Shown here: in pieces, positions 45,640 through 59,100 of the stretch
Position numbering within the stretch: the stretch's first letter is position 1
How the letters are laid out: each line of letters opens with the position of its first letter
Assembly: GCF_011397635.1 (NCBI RefSeq)
Contig: NC_064759.1
Span: 19,740,428-19,804,427 of the forward strand
Direction of reading: 5' to 3'
Origin: Epinephelus fuscoguttatus
Lineage: Eukaryota > Chordata > Actinopteri > Perciformes > Serranidae
DNA length: 64,000 nt
Made by a program: the position numbers and the translations under genes
The notes under the pieces: model-generated
What the model saw: only the letters and a program-made list of their open reading frames with translations
Database searches by the model: none
What the model was told of the DNA's origin: nothing

Positions 45640-46813
45640 CCGTTTCCACCAAATACTTTCGATATAGTACCTTTGGAACCAAAAACCCTGTTTCCACCGA
45701 GCAGTCGGGTACAGTACGGTTCAGTTTGGTACGCTTTTTTTATGTTTCCACTGTGAAAAGTTGTGGATGGTACCAATGCAACCGTTCCTAACCATTACCA
45801 TTTTTGGTACCCCTTCTGTTGGGGTACCTAGCACACAAATCTGCCACTAAAGCCCCATTTCCACAAACACTTTCAGTATGGTACCTTTGGAACCGAAAGG
45901 ACCCTTCAAACATGGTACCTAGACCCTAGTGTTTCCATTGCATACAGTACCTTTAAATGTGGGTGGGGCTGTTGTCACTCACTGCTCCGTCCAGCACTCA
46001 CTGTATTTCCTCATTATTGGTGACACAGAGGAGTCTGCACCTTGTTTATCGTCCAGAGAACGAGGCTGCACGCCAACATTTTCATAACAAAATGGCTCAA
46101 AACAAAATATGCTGCAGTGAGAGTCTCTCTCCATGGGACTTTTGCATTTAGTCCTTCTCAAGCAAGCGCAGGGGTGTGTTGCAGGAGCCCACAGGAACAA
46201 CACTCAGTGACGCTTTTTTTTCCCACCAAGGATTACAATATATGCAGTTCACATGATCTGGTCAAAATCAATATATATTTTTAAATGCTTGAAGATCCAC
46301 TCATTACTAAAAGAATATTTCATGCAAGAGGGACACTAAAAACTAATGAAATGGTCAAAGTTGTCACAGTGAAATTTAAAGTGCTGATGGATTTTTGTCT
46401 CCAACTCATACATTGAGTAGCACTACAAGCAAACGTTCTACCTTAAAAGTCACCGGCAGTTTTTTTTTCTCAGTCTACAGCTGCTGTGAGAGTCAGGAAA
46501 ACATTTAATTTTCTAGTTATCGTTTACTGATGTAGGTAAAACTTGTCATGGTATGACCAGTGGTTACATAAGTCTCAAAACCAGCCACAACTCAGCCCTG
46601 AGTGACCGTCCAATCAACGGACTGCAGTGTTCACAGCTCCACTTTTTAGTCCTAGATCTGTGTGCTAGGTACCCCAACAGAGGGGGGACCAAAAATGGGG
46701 ATGGGTAGGTACAGTTCCATTCGTTCCATCCACAACTTTTCACATTGAAAATGGAAAAAATGCATACTGAACTGAACTGAACCGTACCAGACTGCTTGGT
46801 GGAAATGGGGCTA
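45640..46813. mobile_element. DNA element with GTTTCCACC ends
   Basis: Left end CCCGTTTCCACCAAATACTT, with GAGCAGTCGGGTACAGTACG soon after; right end, inverted, GCCCCATTTCCACCAAGCAG followed by TCTGGTACGGTTCAGTTCAG. The left side contains a second start-like copy at about 45851 (GCCCCATTTCCACAAACACT), so one copy may have inserted in another. No transposase frame is seen; superfamily unknown. Confidence 0.65.
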
Positions 46814-46935
46814 CAGGTTAGGTTTAAGCAAGTCAAGTTACTTTCATTAGGTTTTGGAAAAGAAACATGGTGGAGCATCTTTAGGGTAAGGCAAGTAAAG
46901 TTATGTAGTTTAGGTTTAAAAATTAAAGTTATGCT

Positions 46936-46972
46936 GGGTTAGGTTTAGGGGTTAGGGTTAGGACTAGGGTTA
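46936..46972. repeat. TTAGGG-like patch
   Basis: GGGTTAGGTTTAGGGGTTAG followed by GGTTAGGACTAGGGTTAC: about five telomere-like units, imperfect. Confidence 0.7.
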
Positions 46973-46974
46973 CA

Positions 46975-47400
46975 TCTTGCCCCCAGTACCTCCTGCACAC
47001 CTATACTCTGTCCCTGAACTTACGGTCCTTGGACATGGGTTTGCTCTGCACCCCCAACACCAACCTGCAAACCTTTGGTGACAGAGTAATTAGTGTGGCA
47101 GACCCCACTCTCTGCAACTCAGCAGAGATTTGCAAAACCCCATCACATCAGGTTTTTTAACCCCTAAGGACATTTACAAAAACTGCCAAAAACCCTCTTG
47201 TTTACTTAGGACCATGGCCTCCACCTCACTCATCTACAATAATCATTGCTATTATTATTTCTGGTCTTGTTTCGTGTTTTATTATCATTTTAATTTGATT
47301 TATTTATATATTCATTTTACTTACTCTATGAAGCAGCTTTAAGTACCTTGAAAGGTGCTACATACAGCAAATCCAAGTTTTTCTTATCATCATTATCATT
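46975..47400 (+). repeat. LINE 3' end (L2/CR1-like)
   Basis: Plus-strand translation gives TFGDRVISVADPTLCNS, a decayed form of the FGDRAFSVAAPRLWNSL block near the end of L2-like ORF2, then a UTR ending AAGTACCTTGAAAGGTGCTA. Inactive. Confidence 0.6.
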
Positions 47401-49055
47401 AGGGTTTATGAAAAGAAACATGGTGATGATGTATCTTAAAATGAGTCAAAGTTCATTTGGTTTTACATGGTTCCAAACACCAGTCTCCTGGGGGAGAGTC
47501 CTTCAATGGAAAGGTTTGTGACCTATCCACCACCCCAACTTACCCTTGTTCCAGACTAGTTCCTTCTATACTCCCTTCAGTGTATTGGTTTAGTGATCAT
47601 TGCCTTCTGGATTATCTAGGATACAGAAATTACTGACTCTTGATTGCATTACATTGGATGTATACAAATTGTGGTGCGAATATTGCATTCGAACAACCTG
47701 GTAAGTAGTTATCACGCAGGTAGCAACAATATTACAAATTTACACATGATTTAATCAGAAACAGTAATTGTGTTTGCAAATTCTCTGCACTCAACAGTAA
47801 AAGCAATTTTACCTATTTGTATTAAATGCTGTGAAAGTGAAGAAATATGGAAAAATACAGCAAGTCACAGAGGGACGTAACAAGAGTAAGTAAAATGCTG
47901 GACCATTTAGCTCTTAAATTCCTATCTATGGGCCAGTGGTGTGGTTTGGCGGACACATTACCCCTCTTTTTACCCTATGACAAACATCCCCAAGTGTGTA
48001 CTCAGTGCAAGAGAAAAGACAGGATACATTTGGTGCTGAATCGGAGGGTGGGACTGTGTAAATGGCCGAGAGCTCTTACAAGTTGCATATTGGAAAAAGA
48101 AAAAAAATGCGATGCAAAAAGTGTTCTTAGTGGTCTGAAAATATGTCTATACAGAAATTGATTTTGCATGCTTATGGGCAATATTTTGTACATATGGCAG
48201 TGTTAAACATAGTCTTTACATGACCATGAAAAATCCATTTTCTGTGCTTTATTAAGGCCATACCAAACCTGTTAAGCAACATACTGATTGCATCTTTTTG
48301 TGGTTTGGTGCTTTCTTGGTCTGTTGCTATGCATGAAGGGCAATTGTGCTCAACATTTTATGAGCAAAGACATTAAAAGAGTAGTGACAAGTTTAATAAT
48401 CTATAAATGTTAAACACTTGCATCTCAGACCTAATGGTTCAGTTTGTTTCTGTTTCCATTGCGTTCATCCATGACGCTGTGGAAGATAGCGAACCGGGTT
48501 TGTGTTACTGAGCACCAGAGGAAGTAAATGTAACCACTGGAAACAGACATGGGATGTTTGTTTCCACCAGCTTGGGTTTTTAATGATCTGTGTCCCAAGT
48601 TATTGCTAGATTGCTAAATGCGATTGTTTCCTAACCGCGTGTCCTTGGCAAAAAAAAAAAAAAAAAAAAAATACAGCATTACTATGATTCAAATGTTACC
48701 TTTAAAGGAGACACCAGCTTAGAAAGAGCATCAGAGTAAGTTTCCACCCTACCTCTCCGGTATCTAACCTGCAGCAACAGGACAGGACAAGAAAAAGCAG
48801 CAGAGCTTTATTGGCGCCCTTTTACATAGCTCTTAGACATGTTTACCAAAGTGCTGTCCTGGTCCTGCTAACCATGATGCTGTTGTTCTGGCTTCAAAGA
48901 TGATCATAAAAAGCAAGATCATCCATTCAACCTGAGCCATGTTTGTCAGAAGTACTTCCTTTTTTTTCTGTGGTTCTCACTGAGGTGACCCTTTCTCTAG
49001 TGTCTCTTTCTCCAGTAGATGAAATTAATTACTCTTTGACCTCCTCCTGGTCTGA
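47401..49055. other. Intergenic, no gene recognised
   Basis: AT-rich, includes a 23-nt poly(A) at about 48650-48672. No family recognised. Confidence 0.4.
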
Positions 49056-49059
49056 TGGC

Positions 49060-49595
49060 CCAACACACTCACACTCTGACCTCGTCATATAATAACGTTT
49101 GGGTCATGGTCTTCCTACGTCCATCTATGACGTGCAAGGTACCCTGGGTGCGTTGGTTGTTGACGTTCAGGTTCAAGTTCTGCCTGTTACATGCATTGTC
49201 TTCTTTCAAAATACACTTCCGTTTCCACAGGAAATTTACCATTTACATACAGTCTCTTTCAAAATAAAAGCACTACATCGGTACAACACTGCAAATTGAC
49301 ATTTTTTTGTCTTCAACCACAAACACACGTAATTGGGTTTAGGAAAAAAGAACAGGGTTTGTTGGACCCATCCACCACCCGTCCTGCCTGCCCTACTCAG
49401 ACTTTCGCTGCCTTAAATCTTGTCCTTGTCCTGACATGTTTCCCCCTGATGCCACCGGGCACCATTAAACTAAACAGCAACCAGCCGCATATCATGTGAC
49501 TTTAAAGGATGCTTTTTTTGGTTGGTTTCTGACACCACAAGTCACTGCCCAAGTGCTGGATTTTGATGACTTTGGAGTGAGACTTGGCTCGTTGA
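49060..49595 (+). repeat. Dispersed repeat, copy 1 (pair with 60.87-61.29 kb)
   Basis: Shares with the second copy, in the same order and direction: CACTCTGACCTCGTCA, GTGCAAGGTACCCTGG, GTTGTTGACGTTC, AAAAAAGAACAGGGTTTG, and AGTCACTGCCCAAGTGCT. Not coding; family unknown to me. Confidence 0.75.
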
Positions 49596-52500
49596 CCACA
49601 TTTCTGCCGAGGTTGTATAGGAGGTTGAATTAAAAATAAAAGACCACTTGGACTATAAAAAGTCTAAAGACGTATACAAGACAAACAGACATCAAAGAAT
49701 TAGTGGCGACGAAGGTTGCGTTCATGTCGCCTGTGTCTCAGCCATAAAAATGCACCTGAACACACCACAAAGACTATACCAATGGCCAACTAGCACATTA
49801 CGTTCTAGAGAGAAATTAACTCTTCATATCAGCAGGCAGAGGTAGACTGTATTCATTGTTAGAAAAAGGGAAACTGGAAGACTGAAAGGACAGATTCAAG
49901 ATGCTAGTTAGCCACTTAGCATACTAACAACACAACCCAATGTTGTAAGAACAAAAGATATTCAAGGTCCACCAAACAATTGCAAACAATTCCTGCTAAG
50001 GAGTTCAATGGCCAATATAATAAAATAATTTTTCTTATGTAACAACTTCATTTCAATCTCACTCCCGCTTGACTTCAGCCGCTTATTTGATTTCCTCACT
50101 TCCATTCCTCTTGTCACGCACTGAGTTGAACTGCTGATCAGTATTGACCGATGGGTTACAACAGCTTGGGTGCATATTCAACATGCTGCATTGGCTGAAA
50201 ACAGTGAAAAAGGACTGACAAGGGTCAACTAGTGCCAATAGTGGGGGACAGATGACAGAAACTAGGGCGACAGGCACCCACGATGTCCCAACATTAACCA
50301 ACAGCCGACCGTTGGCTTGGTGTGCCGGGGCATTAAAAGACACAAAGACACTGAGGCATGTTAATGAGCGGTGTCTTCTGTGCATACAGTGAAGTTGGTC
50401 CAAAGAAAAAACAAACAAGTTCACCTTTCAGTTTAACAATTCATGGCGTTGCATGCTGTGTGAGGAGACGCTGACAATGCTTTCTCAGCAGAGAGATAAC
50501 TGAGTGCGCTGCTCTCTGAATCCACCAGGAATTAATTCAGTCAAAAGAATCATTGTTTTAAATCAAATCTACACTTTGCTGCAGTGGAATTTGAATGTAT
50601 GAGCGCTAAGTGGCACTAAAGCTGCAGGGCTTGCTTGAGTTTATTTTTCAGTCCAGTCTTCAGAGGCCACAACTTCACAGAATAAGTCAGGAGTGACATG
50701 CAATCTAAAACATCATAAACACTTTCTTGGCATGCCTGGCTGGAGCTTAGAGTATTGTCCACAAATATGCAAAAACAATGATTTATACAGCCAAGACCTC
50801 CATACCTGAGGCCATAGAGGATATTTGGCACCCAGACAGATTAGCAAGACAGTCTTTTAAGAGAAGGTCCTTAGGGTAAGCTTAATTCGTGCTTAACATA
50901 TGGCGAGAAAACTTCCCCTGAATTTTAATGGACTGCTTTGGTCACCTTATTGAACTCCTTATAATAGTGGTCTAAAATTGTTCTGCAAACGATAAGCAGT
51001 TAGACTGCCGGCCCCCTGCCATGAGCTATATGAGATCTGAAATCTTGGCTTCGACAAGAGAGTTAGGATAAAGAGCCAACCTGCGTCTGTCTCCAGGAGG
51101 AACTAAACCTGGGTCTGAAGGAATGTTCCAGACCATAGAGAGTTTCTGTGGTGCAGATCAGAACCCAGACGCGCAGACTATTGTGAGGGGATTATTAGTT
51201 CCCATGTAGTCCGTATGCCCTCCAACCCCCCCCTCTTCCTTCTCCACACTCGTCTTTGTGCCTGAGTCTACTCCCTAGGTCCATTGAGCTGAGAAAATTA
51301 GGTTCTGCTCTTAAAAGATTCATGTCTATTAACTACATGACTCAGCATTTGTAGTCTTGGTTTGAGGTGTTGGTAGGATGTGGAAATAAAGTTTTCATGG
51401 CCTGCAGATGCTCGTTAGTGCCATATTTCTCAGGAAGACTTTTGACCTCAGTTCTTTTACTGCATCGCCCTTCCTCTCTAATGGTTTCAGTTTGACCTGA
51501 AGAGAAAGGAACAATTTACCATTGGCTGCAGTTTTGGCGCTGAGGCATCCCCAGCCAACCACAACACTTTCTCCATGGTGGGCCTGAGGACCTGTAAATT
51601 AGACAAGCTCCCTCAAATCCCCTGTTTTTTGATGAATTGACTGAAGCAATCTAATGGTGTTTTCTAACTGGGCAGGCAAAAACGGTGGATTTGGCATCAC
51701 CTCGACTGTCTCGCTGTGCAGGGTCCCATAAATTTTGCGCAGAGTTTTGGTGTTACTGAGGTCGATGTGCCTCTCCCTTCACTCTGTCTGTCTGGAGGAT
51801 GAGGAGAGACGAAGACACTGAGCTCGCTCCTGTGTTGTTTTGCACCGGGGTAATGTTGCATTGAACCTCTCCCAAACCCTGGGCCTGGTAGCCTATTTAT
51901 GGGCTCTTTCATGCCTCACCTGCTTTCAAAAACATTCCATCATTTGTGCACCATTAAGTTTGGTGTAGATGGATGTGAGATTCCTTAGATCACTCTTTCC
52001 AGCCTCCCGATCTTGGATGCAATTTTGACACGTTTGTGACTGCATTTCTTCTTTGTGGTCACACAGTATGTTCAGGCAAACATAAGATCAACAAAAACTT
52101 CGGTGGAGACATTTATAGATGGTATCTGGTCAATATAGCTGTCTGTCCATGGCATTTATAGCACACGTTGGGGGAGTAACAGGACAAAGATGATGGCGTT
52201 TTCAGGACAGAGGCAGGATGTAGTTGAAAGGCCTGATAGTCACATATATACTATAATCTACCCATTACAGCACATCATACTTTACAAGTATCTCTTCATG
52301 AAGCTTTACAATGAGGCTTTAAAACTCTTTATGTTATCACATATGGGTGGAAATAAAATTTGCTTATAATATTATTGGGTCGACAATTTTTAAAACTATA
52401 CAGTGACAAATTTTAGGTGCTGGCACAAACACAGACGCCCTCAAATTTCAGTCTGTCTCAGTTTATGAAACAGATTCTACCATCTTTTGACATAAGGAAA

Positions 52501-55500
52501 TACTAGACCTCAAAGACAAACATGAACATTATCCAGTTGATTACTGGTTGAATTATGTTTTGAAGCACAAACTTTGGGGTTTTAGAATAATGATTACGAA
52601 GCTTAAGGGGATTTAAATGACCATATTGTTGGTTTACTTAAGCCCATTCTAACAAATGACAAACACTTAACTCTAATAAGCCAAAAGATATTTTTCAACA
52701 TTATTTGATTTATCTCTTACCCTCCAGGCAGGGTCTGGTTTTAATTTCAGTGCAGTCAGAACAATGTGAAACTAAGTTTATAGAGATTTAGTGATGCTAA
52801 TAAAACACAGTGAACATTTGCCACTTTATTTTTCGGTAAAAAGTTGCTATGGTTGCATGGCAATTAATTTGCAAGAAGAGTGACAGTGTTCAGCAACTTC
52901 CTGACAGACGAGACTGCGAGATGGCTGCTCAAAGAGCAAACAGGAAAGTTGAGAAAAGGAAAAATCTTGCATTACAAATATTTAGAGGCTTATCTTTTGA
53001 CACTTTGTTAATCCCCAAGAAAGTTTTCTAAAGCATAGTGTACACCGTGTAACACAAGAATAAATTAAAATGGACAAAAACAGAAGCTGTCTAAATATTC
53101 ACTGGATTGGATGAATTACCTATGAGTAGTTTTTCATACTATATACTGAAACAAATTGGCTGCCTTGAAGATGGCAAAGCAAAGCATTTTAAATTTATGT
53201 AGCACATTTCAGTTACTGGGGCACATTAATATGGGGGTAATAAAAACACAGCAGAGGTAAAAGATTTACAATTTAAAAGGTGCAAGTAAGTGATACCATA
53301 GATACATTTTAAAAGTATGCTTGTGTAGTTTTAGTCAATTGAAAATAAGAATGTAATGAATAAAAAATAAATAAAAGAGCACATTAAATACTCCCATATT
53401 TAGATGCAAAAATATATTAAATTAGTGTAAAGTAGGAACATTTTTAGGGAAATCAGTCTCCAAATATTTTATGTGGTTTGAAAATGATCGACCCGAGTGG
53501 ATTGTGCCTTTCATTTTGAGCAATGGTAACTTGTTTTAATCAGAGTTTGACAGTTAAATTTTCTCTTGTCGCAGAACTCACAAAAATTAGTTAGCTTAAT
53601 CAGTATAAGAAGCAACTGGTTATGATTGTTAATCCAAACAAAAATGGAGGCAAAACCCTATCTTATTCTGAGCAAGGACATTTCCCTGTGTTTGTGTGGC
53701 CGTGAGCTCCTCTACAACATTTTGGAGTTGTCGTCCCACCGTTCATTTGTTCCATGACCTTTGGAAACAAAATGTTTGTGAACCCTGCAGCAAATAAGCC
53801 TGGAGGTTTACTGTAATTGATCAAGATTCGGCATGTCTGCATTCGTCAGTGACAATGATTGGCCCATGCCGCAGAGCTTGTGGTGAGTCGACTGCTGGAG
53901 GGATCATTTTCCCTTCTCTATTTTTGTGATTTCTTTTTAAAACAAGTTTATCTGTAATTCCCACAGAGTTTGAGAAATTTGTTGGATATGACTCTCATAC
54001 TCTTGACTTTGCGTGTGTGTCCCGTTGTGTGTTTCTGAGCTGAAATGGAGAGATAAAGAAAGGGGTGAAGCTGTTTTATATAAGCATAGAAAAGGATATA
54101 GTCTACTCTATGTGTATGCAGGGTGGAGTGTGTTTGCCCTTGCTTCCTCACTCACCTCCCACTTGAACCACATCTGGAAGGGATCAGCTGGAAGCGCTGG
54201 AGACCGTGAAAAATTAAGAAGCACTTAAAACAGAGCAAAATATTTAAATTGAGCGAGCAGATAGGATGTGTGAACTACACCTCCTTGCACTGCTGGAATG
54301 TGGAACCGGAGAATCTGTGGAACATGCATCCCTTGTTTCCTCTCTCTCCACTCCTCGTGCTCCTTTATGATTTTGTTCTAATACGCAGTCATGACATTTT
54401 ACATATTACATCTTCTTTATAAATGCTGTAAAATGAAAAATGCCCTTTACGCGTGCTCACTCGCCTTGATTCCCTGGGTGGCGTCTACTGCTTTTATTTT
54501 AATTTGCCAAATACTGCCAAAGGCAATTTTTTCCCCGCACATTTTTAGAACAAAATTTCATCTCTGTCTTTTCCATTGTCAAGTTTATGTCTGAATCCTA
54601 TCCAGTAAAATATGGATATGGCAACAACACATTAAAACACTGGCAATGTGGGGCCTTTTCACAAGGAAAGCAATTGATACTATCTGGAAATATGGCTCAA
54701 TTTACCTTTACAGTGACTTTTATATTTAATTATAGTCATAAGATGGGAAATATAAATATTGCAAGCTGAGCAAATTAAACTATATTTGGTAAAGAAGCAG
54801 AAAAAGAGAGCGTCCATTCCACCTCATTCCTTAATTCCCCAAACAAAGACCATTTCAAATGAGTCTTTTCCCCACATTGGAAATTTAACACTCACAAGGT
54901 GTCCAACTATTACATGAGGAAACTTAACAGCTGTCCAGAGGAGACTTTAGCGACCAGAATAAAAAGTCTGTAACGTTGATCCACACTGACCACCAAACAA
55001 ATAACATCAGTCCACATGTATGAAAGGAAGCACAGGGTCAAAGGTCTCTGTATATGTGACATGTAAGAATGCTTTTACAGTCTATCAAACCCACGTTACA
55101 GGATATTTAATGTTGTCTTTAGCAACAGAGTAGCGGCTCCATCTGAAACAGCTGGGATGAATTTTGGAGAAACCGGGATCAGGGTCCTGTTTGCTGTTGT
55201 TCTTTTGTGCGAGTCTGAAATTTCATTGATGTCTCAGAGCCTTTGTTTTGTACTCTATTTCTGCACTGATTGTATCTTTGCTGTAAAACAGAGAGTGCCT
55301 GAGAAGTCTTACCTCACCGAAATAAATACTTTTTTAGAAATACATTTTGTGTAGGCCTATAGTATAAAATTGTTACTGTAACCGACACATACAATCCATA
55401 CATCATGATGCACAGTTCAATCTGTGAACAGTATTCTGATAGTAATGACTTTGGGACTGTTCGTTACTAATGAGGGGAGAGGGGTGGTACAAAACAGGGG

Positions 55501-55680
55501 AGGCATGTCAAATAATTTTCAAAGCATTGTTTCTTATTAGGGGAGTCAAGCATAGGGGAGGGACATATAACCTCAAATAGTTGTATTTTGTATTCATTTT
55601 TTAACACCAACTGATCCCCTTAAATCTAAAATAGTTTAGAGAAAATAGAAAATCTAAAATCTTCAAAATCGCACCATTTA
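49596..55680. other. Intergenic, no gene recognised (~6 kb)
   Basis: No transposon ends or coding exon recognised. Several sub-stretches (about 51050-51250, 53690-53890) have balanced composition, unlike the AT-rich surroundings, and could be conserved non-coding DNA; this needs alignment to other fish. Confidence 0.35.
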
Positions 55681-55684
55681 TCAA

Positions 55685-56180
55685 AGCCAGAAACTGTAAA
55701 AACCAGACTGTAAAAATAAAGGATGTAGCTACCGTGACGTCACCCACTGGTTTGTGGACTCCCATTTTGAATCTTCGATTTTGTGATTTTAGTTGTTGCC
55801 ATATTGGTTTTTTGGAGCCAGGAGTATTTGGGTGAGATGCTGGGTGGATCTGACTCATAGACTGTAGTGATACGTCACAGACAGCCTGTCATTTAAGCTG
55901 CCCCACCATTGATTAAATGTAACTGTAAGCCTTAATAAAATGTAAATGGGTGAATTATATAAAAATTCACTCCTGTACAATTGTCATGGCAGGGAAAATT
56001 AGCTATAGAGTCCAAAACTGTTTTTTGTACCAGGCTATAAAACATGTTTATTCCTGCTGTAAAGTTGGGCATTTTAAGGTAGGGGTCTTTGGGGATTGAC
56101 TGGATTCTGTAGCCAGCCCCAAGTGGCCATTTGAGGAACTGCAGGAACTTTTTAGCACTTGCATGTTGGCTTCTTTTTTT
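55685..56180. repeat. Dispersed teleost repeat
   Basis: AAAATAAAGGATGTAGCTAC, CCGTGACGTCACCCACTGG, TTTGTGGACTCCCATTTTGA, CATGTTTATTCCTGCTGTAA and CAAGTGGCCATTTGAGGAAC form a sequence I recognise as a frequent fish repeat; superfamily uncertain. Confidence 0.55.
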
Positions 56181-59100
56181 TAGCCGCGGAGGTTGCTGCT
56201 TGGTTAAAACAGAAATTATTGTTGGATTTTCACATTTCCAGTGGTCCTTGAACACATCATGTGCAAAAAGCTTATAACTCTCACTACCATGCAGTTTGTT
56301 CATTGCATTGGCTCTAATACCTATATTTGGTGTAACTATTAAAAAAAATATATGGTTAGGGCCTTCTCACGGTGGAGGGAGAGTCATGCATTTTCCCCAG
56401 TCACTCAGAGAGGCTCAAGGGAAAATATCATAAATAATAATAATAGTATAAAAAGCAAACAAAGTCTCACCCCAGCCACACCCTGCTCTGACAAATAAAG
56501 AACGCTCCCTTACTGAGATCGCAGGGTTGCATGTAGTCACGAGCATCTTTCTGGCAGCTTAAATTTGTATCAAATAGCCAATAAAGATCTCTGAGTGAAA
56601 GCTAACATTAAGGCATTTTTCTAAGGAAGCCAGAACCAAAAAATTCTACAGAAGTTGTGCAACTGAATTTTTGACCACAGCAATGGCATCCTTTCCTGCG
56701 TACTTGTCCCAAACTTTCATCTCATACACACAAGATTTGATTTGGAGGAATTTCCCATCCGTGCCATATCTTTTGTTACACAAACTGATCTTTTGGTTCC
56801 TCAACAAATCTTCACTGGCACCCTCACTTTCTTTTCCTAAGTAATCAGTTATTTGATCCTCCGTAGGGTCTGTCTCCTACTGCAGCACTTGAGCTCAATT
56901 ATTGGGCTGTGAGCAATTTGTAGACAGTTTAACTGACTCTCGAGCCCTTCGGGAGAAACCGAATCTTGTCAGAGATTTTCCTCTTTTCTTTCCCTTCCCT
57001 ATACTTACTCACATACAAATAAAATCAAAGTCATTCTTTGAGGGTCGATTAGGAGTTGTTGGGACAAATGTGGCGTGTTTATTTAAGGGTCATGGGGGTG
57101 CATATGTCAGCAGTGGATGTGTAATCAGCCCTGATTTCTGAGCAGTAGGGGGTCTTGTGTGGTTTTGAATCATGGTGTTTACTGCAGAATGACACACCAA
57201 ATCACTAGCACATTCAGATTTCCAACACGCAGCTCCTCTTATGTTTTACTTGTGCAGATGGGGAACAAGACCGATTAATGACTTCTGCTACCAAACATCT
57301 TTTGATTGGGAGACACGTGCATCTTCAAAGAGTGAGTCCGCAGCATATGGATGATTTATTTTCTCTCAAAATACACACACACACACTTACGAGGAGCACT
57401 TTCAGATGCACAGCTGGTAATAGTTGCTTTTTAAATAAAATAAATCATGCTTCCTTCAGTGTGAAACACCTGTGGCACTTTACCCAACCCCTTTACTAAA
57501 GTCCTTTTTCACACAGATCGCGCTATAAGGATGCTATGATGTCTCTTCTTTACGCCACCATTGCATTCTTACACAGAACCAAACAATGGTGGCCTAATGC
57601 TACCCCAGTGTGTGATTTTAGACAGAATGCTGGCATCCTGGAAGCAACTGGTTCGAAGAAAGGTATTTGCACATCCAACTGTCTCAGATGCAAGTGAGTT
57701 GGAAAGTATCACTTGAGTCATGTCATGTTATAAGGGATTTGGGGCTCTCAAAAGACCAATTTATGGAACAGGGCATAAAAGTATACAATGCTGAACATTT
57801 TTATTGATTTATTAAAGCTGCAAGGCCGATGTATTCATTCATAAGATCAACATTTTTTGTAAATAATTTTGTTAATAGACTTTACTGTGTAAGGAGCCCA
57901 AGGTTTCTAGGTTTTATCTATGTTTTTCTTGTTCCCTTGTTCTTTCGTTTGTAGGATATGTGACATATGGTGCACAGGCTGTTGTCAGTTATTGAGAAAC
58001 ACACCTACAGCTGATTAATTCCCTCACACCTGTGGACACCTGTGGAATGGGTGGGGCTGGGGCTACATTTTGGTTAAAGTTGTGGAGCTGTACCACATAT
58101 GGTTGATTTGTTATGAATTTTCAAGTTTTTTTACTTAAGATGCTTGCTGTAGCGCCACCATCAGGCCTATTGGCTTGTGTTTGCAGCTGAGACAATCTTG
58201 CACAGGACTGGACCTTTGTGCAAATAATTAAATGCATGGATGAATTAAAGGTTAAAAATTTCTTGTTTTACTTGAGCTTATTTTATTTAATCATTTCACA
58301 GATAGTTATACATCCTTAGTCCTTAAATTAAATTCATCATGGACATGGACTTAAAAATCATTGTTTTATTTTATGGCCTTGCTGCCCTGGCTTTTGGCCT
58401 TTGTGACCTCAAAAACTTGACAACACAAAAAACCAAGTGGCCATGCCCCTAAAATGACAAAATTCCAGACCTGGTGGGGCAGTTTCTCTTTAAGCTGAAT
58501 GTTGGAAATAATGGTGTTGAGCACTCTTGACGAAGGTTCAGGAGAAACAAAACTTTAGTGTTTACCAATAAATTGTGAAGCTGAGCAAGAGCAGTGTGCA
58601 GGATTTTCTGTTCAAAGGCATCCTGAAAGCAAAAGAGGCGTGACAGCATTGGGCTCTAGTGTGACATCTAGCGTCAGCAGCACTTTATAAACAATACCAG
58701 TGGCATAACATGGCAATAACAATCATTTACTGTCCGTGTTATATGGCGGCTAATCTCATCCGCAGTGCTGTTTTTCTTCTTTGAGTTAGCTACTAACTGC
58801 TGCTAGCTGCTTTTTAACTTTCCTGGCAGTGGGTCACACATATGTCATAAAAACGTCACATCCACCCTGTCGATGGTACTGTTCTGCCAGCTTTATGCAT
58901 TGATTTGGCGGTGTTACTACCTGCAATGCTGGGTTAAATGTGAGGCAACTTTGCCCCCAATTCCACAATTGTACCTTAAGTAAAGAGTGGTGAGGCGGAA
59001 TAACGGCGTGAAATTCCTGCCTCAAACAAGTAGTGTAAACGGTGCTTAATACTGTCCTCTTATATAATAGTACTAGTAAAAAGAAATAGCTTCACTCGGT

